A stretch of 45,579 nt of DNA from Akkermansia sp. (GTDB lineage: Bacteria > Verrucomicrobiota > Verrucomicrobiia > Verrucomicrobiales > Akkermansiaceae): assembly GCA_017390945.1 (NCBI GenBank), contig JAFOZZ010000105.1, positions 1 to 45,579 on the forward strand. The letters are read 5' to 3'. The stretch's first letter is position 1. The number at the start of each line of letters is the position of its first letter. Below the pieces are notes generated by a model. The model did not search any database. It was not told the origin of the DNA and saw only the letters and a program-made list of their open reading frames with translations. Of this stretch, positions 40,345 to 45,579 are shown one piece after another. Both the position numbers and the translations under genes were made by a program.

Positions 40345-41967
40345 ATGCAGTCACCCAGCGAGCATCAGGCCCCTGAGATAGAGGAATTGAATGACGACGA
40401 CCTTGAGTTCAAACCGATAGTGAAATATACCGCTATCGGTTTGGCGGTCGTGGCGTTGCTTGGGCTGGAGTATGCCACCTACCGCCTCGGCTTCAGCAAG
40501 GGGTTCAACGATGGCGTGACGTCCGAGGTCGTGAGCGAGGCTGTCAATACCGCCGCTGTCAACAACCTCACCCACTTCATGCAGGCCGCTACGGCCGATG
40601 ATGAGACGCTGCTGCAAACGATTCGCAACCGCAAGTCCGGGCTGGCCTGGATTAAGAACCCGGAGGTTCTCCGCGAGGCAGAGTGGATGCTGGCCGTGGC
40701 CATGATGAACCGCGGCCGCGTGTCGCCTGCCGGTGACATGCTGGTGGAGCTTTTCCCCCGCGAGGTGGAGAAGCCCCTGTGGGCACTGCGCGCCACGCTT
40801 GTGGCACGCGCTTATACTGAGGAGGGTAAGCCCAAATCCGCTGCCTCCTACTACCGCTATGCGGCTCGTACCTACGGCAAGCTGAAGATGCCCAAGGAAC
40901 AGCTTGCCGCCTATACCGAGCTGGCCGACATCATGGCCTCTGCCGAGATGGAGTCCGCCGCCCTGCTGGAGCAGCTGGATAAGCTGCAGAAGGAGGTGGG
41001 TGAGCTGGGCGAGCCCGGTAAGATGTTGCAGGCTAACCTGCTGGCTTGCATGGGGCGTCTGCACCGCGTGGCCGGTAATCACGATGCGGCGCTGAGCTGC
41101 TTTGAGCGTGCGCTGTCCAGCGTGCCTGTGGACAAGGTACCCCAGCTGGCACCGGCTGCGGTGAGCCTGGGCTCCGTGCTGCTGGAGAAGGGCGATGTGG
41201 AACGCGCCCGCCGCCTGCTGAAGGATGGCCTCAGCCGCCTGGGCGACCACCCCGGCGATGCCGATTACCTGGCCTCCGCTCTGCGCGACCTCGCTCGTAT
41301 TGAGGCCGATGCCGGTAATCTCGATGAAGCTCTGGCGTACCTCTACAGTGCTGAGGGCGCAGCCATGGGCCGCATTGAAAAGGAAAGCCCCTACTGGCAC
41401 TACCTGTATGACCAGCGTGGCTGGATTCACTACACCCGCGAGACCTGGGACGCCGCTCTGGCCGACTTCAACCGCGCACTTTCGGCAGAGTCCATGACGG
41501 ACCCGTACCGCGCCCAGCCGCTGGAGGGGGCAGGCCGCTGCTGCATCACCCTGGGGCGCCCTGAGGAGGCCGTGGCTTACCTTCAGGATGCCGTGCTCAT
41601 GCGCACCCGCCACAATGCAGCGGACAAGCCCGCGCTCGGCCGCGTGTACATTGCTCTTGCTCAGGCCTTCGATATGGAGGGCAAGGCTCGCGAGGCCGCG
41701 GACAACTACGCCTTGGCGCTGCAAAATCTGCCGGTGGATAACAATGAGGAGAGCGACTACTTCATTGCCGCCATGGGGCGTGCCTATGCGCTCTCCCAGC
41801 TGAAGGACTGGCCCAACGCCTTGCAGGCCTGGGCCGCGCTGGATGGCAAGGCAAAGCCGGACTCGCACCGCGCCAACGAGGTAAAGGAGCAGATGCTACT
41901 GTGCCGCAGCCACGGCGCTGCGCTGCCCGGCGAGGCCGAAGGTGCGGAGGCTGGTGCCTCTGAGTAA
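40345..41967 (+). CDS. Membrane-anchored TPR protein with WIKN motif (first of pair)
   Basis: 540 residues. A short acidic cytoplasmic tail (1-26) and one membrane helix (about 28-45) precede a long helical periplasmic region. KSGLAWIKN at 97-105 is shared with the next protein. TPR-like repeats run from about 110 to 525; good examples include GNHDAALSCFERALS, GNLDEALAYLYSAEG and ETWDAALADFNRALSA. No enzyme motif. TPR arrays usually hold multiprotein assemblies. It begins 26 bases after lysC and is followed by its apparent relative and by murJ, which suggests an envelope role. The exact function is unknown. Confidence 0.85.
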   Translation: MQSPSEHQAPEIEELNDDDLEFKPIVKYTAIGLAVVALLGLEYATYRLGFSKGFNDGVTSEVVSEAVNTAAVNNLTHFMQAATADDETLLQTIRNRKSGLAWIKNPEVLREAEWMLAVAMMNRGRVSPAGDMLVELFPREVEKPLWALRATLVARAYTEEGKPKSAASYYRYAARTYGKLKMPKEQLAAYTELADIMASAEMESAALLEQLDKLQKEVGELGEPGKMLQANLLACMGRLHRVAGNHDAALSCFERALSSVPVDKVPQLAPAAVSLGSVLLEKGDVERARRLLKDGLSRLGDHPGDADYLASALRDLARIEADAGNLDEALAYLYSAEGAAMGRIEKESPYWHYLYDQRGWIHYTRETWDAALADFNRALSAESMTDPYRAQPLEGAGRCCITLGRPEEAVAYLQDAVLMRTRHNAADKPALGRVYIALAQAFDMEGKAREAADNYALALQNLPVDNNEESDYFIAAMGRAYALSQLKDWPNALQAWAALDGKAKPDSHRANEVKEQMLLCRSHGAALPGEAEGAEAGASE

Positions 41968-41995
41968 TACTTGTTATTAAATTGCATACCGTACT

Positions 41996-43636
41996 ATGTA
42001 CCGCCGCTACAAACCCCGCCGCAAGAATGGCAGCCCCGCGTTGCCGCTTACCGCTGTTGGTCTGACTCTGGCTGCATTGGCTCTCTGGGGGCTGTTCTCC
42101 AAGGGCTCTGATATTGTTCGTTTCTTTAAGGGCGAGACCATTTACGTGCACGACAACTCCGAGGCCAACGAGAACCTGGAGCGTCTGCTGGCCGACCTCG
42201 CTGGCGATAAAGCTCGCCTGCTGGAGCTGGCAGAAGACCACAAGACCCGCCTGGGCTGGATTAAGAATGCCGATACCCGCCGCCAGTTCCTCTGGGTGCT
42301 CGTGAGCCGCCTGGTGGATAAAGGTCAGTGGGAGGAAGCCGTGCGTATTCTGCCCGAGGTGGAGGCTCTGGCTCCTGTGGAGGGCCTGGAGCGCCTTGCC
42401 GAGGCTGCGCTGGAGCACGAGAACTACGACCTGCAACTGCGCCTGGACCGCCAGCTGCAGGAGAAGGTGCTGGACAGGCCGCAGGAGACCCCGCTGCTGC
42501 TGCGCTCCATCCGCCGCTCCGCCCGTACCTACATCCGCATGCACAAGAATGACGAGGCGGTGAAGGTTATCTCCCGCCTGGAGATGGCAAGTGTGCTGGC
42601 TCGCTTGACGGAGCCTACGCTGGCTGCGGATGCCGCTGATTTGCAGATGCTGCGTGCCGAGGTGAGCGGGGTGAAGGAGCACGCTCTGCAAATGGTGCGC
42701 AATATCCTGGAGCGCGCCAAGTGGCCTGCTTGCCCCGCTACCGCCAAGCTCATGCTGGAGGAGGTGGCTAACACCCTGCGCGACAACCCGAACTTGAGCC
42801 AGTCCGCCATGAAGGACGTGGAGTTTAAGCTGCTGCGCTGCCGCGATTCGATGCTGGAGTTCCCGGACCGCGAGCACAAGCTGCCGCTCTGCTACACGAT
42901 GCTGGGCGAGCTGCGCTTCCGTATGGGCAATTACAGCGGCTGCGCCGAGGCTCTCAACCTGGCCAGCGCCTTTGCCTCCGGCTACGGCGAGATGACGCCT
43001 GAGCTGGAGCTGCGCCTGTGCCGCATGCGTTCCCGAGCCAATGAGGCCAGTGGCAATATCTCTGCCGCGCTGGTGGATTGCCGCTACCTGCTGGAGCATG
43101 AGAAGGACCAGGTGGAGGTGTTCCGCTGCCTGAACTTCCTGGCTGCCCAGGCGGAGGGTGCGGAGAAGATTGCGCTGCTCTCCCGCTGCTGGGATATGAT
43201 TTCCGCCAATGCTGAGCTGGCGAAGAAGAGCCCGGTATCCCGCACCGATATTGCTCGCGAGCTTTCCGCCTACTACACCGACCAGAAGGACTACAACAAC
43301 GCCATCAAATGGGTGACGGAAAGCGTGAAGCTGGCCGAGCAGAGCAACCCCGACCTGACGGATGGCAAGCTGCTGCGTGCTCGTATGGAGCTCGCCCTGG
43401 TGGAGCGCAAGACCGGCCGCCACGACTGGCCCGCCGTGGTGAAGCTGCGCGATGTCGTGCGTGCTATCGAGAGCATGAGCGAGGAGGACCGCGCCAAGCT
43501 CGATGCTGTGGAGCCCAAGCTGTACCGCACCGCCGTGCGCGAGTTCGCCCGCACCTACCTCTTTACCGGCGATACCAAGCTGGCTCGCCAGGTCATCCGC
43601 AAGATTAAGGAGTCCGTTCCCGATAAGGTGCGCTAA
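41996..43636 (+). CDS. Membrane-anchored helical-repeat protein with WIKN motif (second of pair)
   Basis: 546 residues. A basic N-terminus (MYRRYKPRRK) and one membrane helix (about 16-33) precede a periplasmic helical solenoid. HKTRLGWIKNADTRRQFLWV at 82-101 matches the first protein around WIKN, at nearly the same distance after the membrane helix. Repeats are less regular than in the first protein (examples: KGQWEEAVRILPEVE, GNYSGCAEALNLASA, QKDYNNAIKWVTESV). No catalytic motif. It lies 28 bases after the first protein and 30 bases before murJ. A common origin followed by divergence is likely (inference). Confidence 0.83.
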   Translation: MYRRYKPRRKNGSPALPLTAVGLTLAALALWGLFSKGSDIVRFFKGETIYVHDNSEANENLERLLADLAGDKARLLELAEDHKTRLGWIKNADTRRQFLWVLVSRLVDKGQWEEAVRILPEVEALAPVEGLERLAEAALEHENYDLQLRLDRQLQEKVLDRPQETPLLLRSIRRSARTYIRMHKNDEAVKVISRLEMASVLARLTEPTLAADAADLQMLRAEVSGVKEHALQMVRNILERAKWPACPATAKLMLEEVANTLRDNPNLSQSAMKDVEFKLLRCRDSMLEFPDREHKLPLCYTMLGELRFRMGNYSGCAEALNLASAFASGYGEMTPELELRLCRMRSRANEASGNISAALVDCRYLLEHEKDQVEVFRCLNFLAAQAEGAEKIALLSRCWDMISANAELAKKSPVSRTDIARELSAYYTDQKDYNNAIKWVTESVKLAEQSNPDLTDGKLLRARMELALVERKTGRHDWPAVVKLRDVVRAIESMSEEDRAKLDAVEPKLYRTAVREFARTYLFTGDTKLARQVIRKIKESVPDKVR

Positions 43637-43666
43637 TCCTCTCATCCCCCCGCGCTACTTACTGCC

Positions 43667-45523
43667 ATGTCGTCCCTTCACAAAAAGAGCCTTATTGCCA
43701 CCGCTGCTATCTTCTGCTGCCGCTTTACCGGCCTGCTGCGCGAGGTGGTGTACACTGCCTTGTTCGGCGCCACTGGTGCGTTGGATGCCTTCCTGACCGC
43801 CTTCCGCGTGCCTAATATGCTGCGCGATATGTTCGCCGAGGGCGCGCTCTCCCAGAGCTTCACCAGTGTGATGAGCAAGGTGGAGAAGCAGGAGGGACCG
43901 GGCGCTGCGTGGAAACTGGCCAATCAGGTGGTGGCTCAGCTGGTATCGCTCATGCTTTGCATTGTAGCGCTGGGTGTGTTGCTTTCCGGGCTCTTCATGC
44001 AGTGGCTTTACCCGGAGCGAGCCTCGCTCGTGCTGGAGAGTCCGCCTGCCGCAGCCGCGCCGGCTGCCGTGGTGCAGGGTACTTACAAGGGCATGAGTGA
44101 GGATGCCGATGGCCGCGCAGTGGCTACCTTTGCCCTCACGGCACCGCTGGAGGGCGTGAGCACGGAAAGCGTGGTGCGCGTGAGCGCGCTGGAAAAGCTG
44201 GAGGCCGGGCAGCAGGTACAGCTGGGCACGGAGCGCGCGGCGGATACCCTGCTGGTGGAGAAGCGCGATTTCCTCGGCCTCGCTGCCGATTTGTGCCGCA
44301 TTATGTGGCCGTTTATCTTGCTGGCCTCTTTGTCTGCTCTTTGCATGGGCGCGCTTAATGTATTCGGTGTCTTCGGCTTGCCGAATCTGGCCAGTGCTGC
44401 GTTCAACCTGACGACTGTCGCCGCCGGTAGCCTCATTGGCTGGTGTATTGACCCCTCATTCGGGCCGGATGCCTTGTACGGCTTTGCCATTGCCGTCGTG
44501 CTGGGTGGTGCGGCTCAGGTGCTGGTGCAGGTGCCTGCGCTGCGCCGCAAGGGCTACCGCTGGGCCTGGGTAATCGGCGTTCAGCTCAAAGCCGGCAAAT
44601 TTCTCGTTACAGACCCTGCGGCACGCCGCATTTGGCTGCTGATGATTCCCGGTGTCATCGCTGCCGGTATTACGCAGACGAATATCTTTATTAACACAGC
44701 CTTTGCTCTTTATCTGCCCGGCGGTGCTGTTACGGCTATGTCGGGCGCATTCCACCTCTGGCAGCTGCCGGTAGCTCTCTTTGGCGTGGCCGTGGGCATG
44801 GTGGTGCTGCCCGGTGTGTCGCGCATGACCCTGGAGCAGGGCGGCGAAGCCGGCCGCCATATCGCAGAGCATCTCGCGCAGGCCATGCGTTTTGTGGCCT
44901 TCTTTGCCATCCCCTCCGCCGTGGTGCTGGGTATCTGGGGGCAGGAAATCGTGAGCATTTTCTTCCAGCGCGGCCGTTTCGATGCCGCCGCCTCCGCCCT
45001 CACCGGCCAGGTGCTCGGTGCCTACTGCTTCGGCTTGCTTGGCTATGCCGGTATGAAGGTGCTGCAGCCCGTCTTCCTCGCGCTGGAGAAGCCCTGGGCT
45101 CCCGCCGGTCTCGCGCTCGTGGCCGCCAGCATCTCCATCACGCTCAACTATTGCTTCGTGCATGTCTTTAAGTTTACGGAGGCCTCGTGGCTGGCACTGA
45201 CAACTTCTGTTGTCACCACGCTCAATTTCTTCTTCTACTTCTTCTACCTGCGCCACCTGCTGGGTACTATGGCCACCCGCACTCTGCTGCCCGGCCTCTT
45301 GCGCATTGCTGCTGCCGGCGGTGTGCTCGGCGTCATCTGCTGGCAAGTTCGCGGCCTCTTCTTCACCGGCTTCCTCACCTGGGACTTCTTCTCTCGCCTC
45401 GGCGCTCTCGCCCTCGCCGGTGCCGTGGTCGGCGGTATTTACCTCGCCGCTTGCTTCCTCTTCCGCGTCCCTGAGCTGGAGGCCTTCGCCAACCGCTTCC
45501 TGAAGAAAAAGCGTAAGGCCTGA
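43667..45523 (+). CDS. murJ: Lipid II flippase MurJ with an extra periplasmic segment
   Basis: 618 residues; typical MurJ is about 510. The first helices carry CRFTGLLREVVYTALFG, then GALDAFLTAFRVPN and FAEGALSQSFTSV, matching the conserved Arg/Asp-rich lipid II pathway. Later YAGMKVLQPVFLALEKPW is also MurJ-like. About fourteen membrane helices are predicted. Residues about 118-200 form an Ala/Pro/Glu-rich, predicted extracytoplasmic segment between the third and fourth helices that E. coli MurJ lacks. MurJ moves lipid II across the inner membrane for peptidoglycan assembly. It follows the two WIKN proteins by 30 bases and ends in a hairpin overlapping its stop codon. Confidence 0.94.
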   Translation: MSSLHKKSLIATAAIFCCRFTGLLREVVYTALFGATGALDAFLTAFRVPNMLRDMFAEGALSQSFTSVMSKVEKQEGPGAAWKLANQVVAQLVSLMLCIVALGVLLSGLFMQWLYPERASLVLESPPAAAAPAAVVQGTYKGMSEDADGRAVATFALTAPLEGVSTESVVRVSALEKLEAGQQVQLGTERAADTLLVEKRDFLGLAADLCRIMWPFILLASLSALCMGALNVFGVFGLPNLASAAFNLTTVAAGSLIGWCIDPSFGPDALYGFAIAVVLGGAAQVLVQVPALRRKGYRWAWVIGVQLKAGKFLVTDPAARRIWLLMIPGVIAAGITQTNIFINTAFALYLPGGAVTAMSGAFHLWQLPVALFGVAVGMVVLPGVSRMTLEQGGEAGRHIAEHLAQAMRFVAFFAIPSAVVLGIWGQEIVSIFFQRGRFDAAASALTGQVLGAYCFGLLGYAGMKVLQPVFLALEKPWAPAGLALVAASISITLNYCFVHVFKFTEASWLALTTSVVTTLNFFFYFFYLRHLLGTMATRTLLPGLLRIAAAGGVLGVICWQVRGLFFTGFLTWDFFSRLGALALAGAVVGGIYLAACFLFRVPELEAFANRFLKKKRKA

Positions 45524-45556
45524 GTTACATTACCGCTGATAGGCGGAAATGTAACT
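45523..45556. terminator. Hairpin after murJ
   Basis: The outer stem is 9 bp (45523-45531 with 45548-45556); CCGC/GCGG (45533-45536 with 45543-45546) continues inside after a single mismatch. The first base is the last base of the murJ stop codon. There is no T run. Confidence 0.7.
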
Positions 45557-45579
45557 AGGTACGAAGGACGAATTCCGAC
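45557..45579. repeat. Partial copy of the inverted-repeat element end (cut by window edge)
   Basis: GTACGAAGGACGAATTCCGA closely matches the left end of the 192-bp element at 10394 (GTACGAAGGCCGAATTTCGA): two mismatches in 20 bases. It is probably the start of another copy of the same family; the remainder is outside the window. Confidence 0.6.

Noticed and set aside
40351-43645. Long reverse frames opposite the WIKN protein genes
   Set aside because: Gln/His/Leu-rich translations with no motif, fully overlapped by well-supported plus-strand genes.
1-45579. tRNA, rRNA, CRISPR, prophage and transposase genes
   Set aside because: Read by eye on both strands, no cloverleaf with TTCGA-type arm in context, no repeat-spacer array and no transposase or phage structural motif was found. 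A tRNAscan or CRISPR search would be needed to be certain.

Overview
The window is an ordinary-looking chromosomal segment, densely packed with bacterial housekeeping, sugar-metabolism and envelope genes on both strands. I see no rRNA or tRNA gene, CRISPR array, insertion sequence or prophage. The protein complement suggests a gut-associated member of the Verrucomicrobiota, probably Akkermansiaceae-like. The clues are a cytoplasmic GH36 alpha-galactosidase, a secreted GH35 beta-galactosidase and a NahK-like sugar kinase paired with a sugar nucleotidyltransferase. Large Pro/Ala-rich HtrA proteases, tandem anchored helical-repeat proteins and general absence of Shine-Dalgarno sequences fit too. 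The taxonomy is inference from gene content and style, not a database match.

Layout. 1-7.1 kb: end of tpiA, then leftward alr, a four-gene leftward unit (Bax-inhibitor-1 membrane protein, KH/R3H RNA-binding protein, exported protein, GH36), an AlkD-like protein and folE2. 7.2-8.5 kb: leftward dksA-like, rpmG and rpsR. 8.4-11.7 kb: a possible 28-codon ORF, malQ, a 192-bp inverted-repeat element, ridA and coaC. 11.7-15.2 kb: leftward HtrA-type protease followed by a lipoprotein that looks like its catalytically dead relative. 15.4-18.8 kb: DoxX/MauE-like protein, a small AP2-like protein, tyrS and an exported unknown. 18.9-22.6 kb: nucleotidyltransferase plus NahK-like kinase, a zinc-ribbon membrane protein and an EamA transporter. 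22.7-27.4 kb: exported unknown, DUF4236-like protein, membrane protein, GH35 and a DUF3592-like protein. 27.5-32.0 kb: a DsbD with duplicated periplasmic domain, nadD and an M23 lipoprotein. 32.1-34.6 kb: ankyrin protein and two small membrane proteins, one AT-rich. 34.6-37.1 kb: queA and gltX. 37.1-45.5 kb: rightward ppa, hom, lysC, two helical-repeat proteins sharing a WIKN motif, and murJ.

How the genes fit together. GH35 (exported), GH36 and MalQ (cytoplasmic) release hexoses, and the NahK-like kinase plus nucleotidyltransferase could turn a freed (amino)sugar into a nucleotide sugar. alr, the hom/lysC aspartate pathway, murJ and the M23 lipoprotein serve peptidoglycan. The HtrA pair and DsbD serve envelope protein quality and disulfide chemistry.

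The most interesting signal is regulatory. At twelve recognised genes and one possible small ORF, a sigma70-like -35/-10 pair ends only 6-13 bases before the ATG; in five cases the gap is exactly 6. The expected transcription start therefore falls on or within a few bases of the start codon, which predicts widespread leaderless or near-leaderless mRNAs. Other notable features are the protease/pseudoprotease pair, the internal duplication in DsbD, an extra segment of about 80 residues in MurJ, and the WIKN pair.
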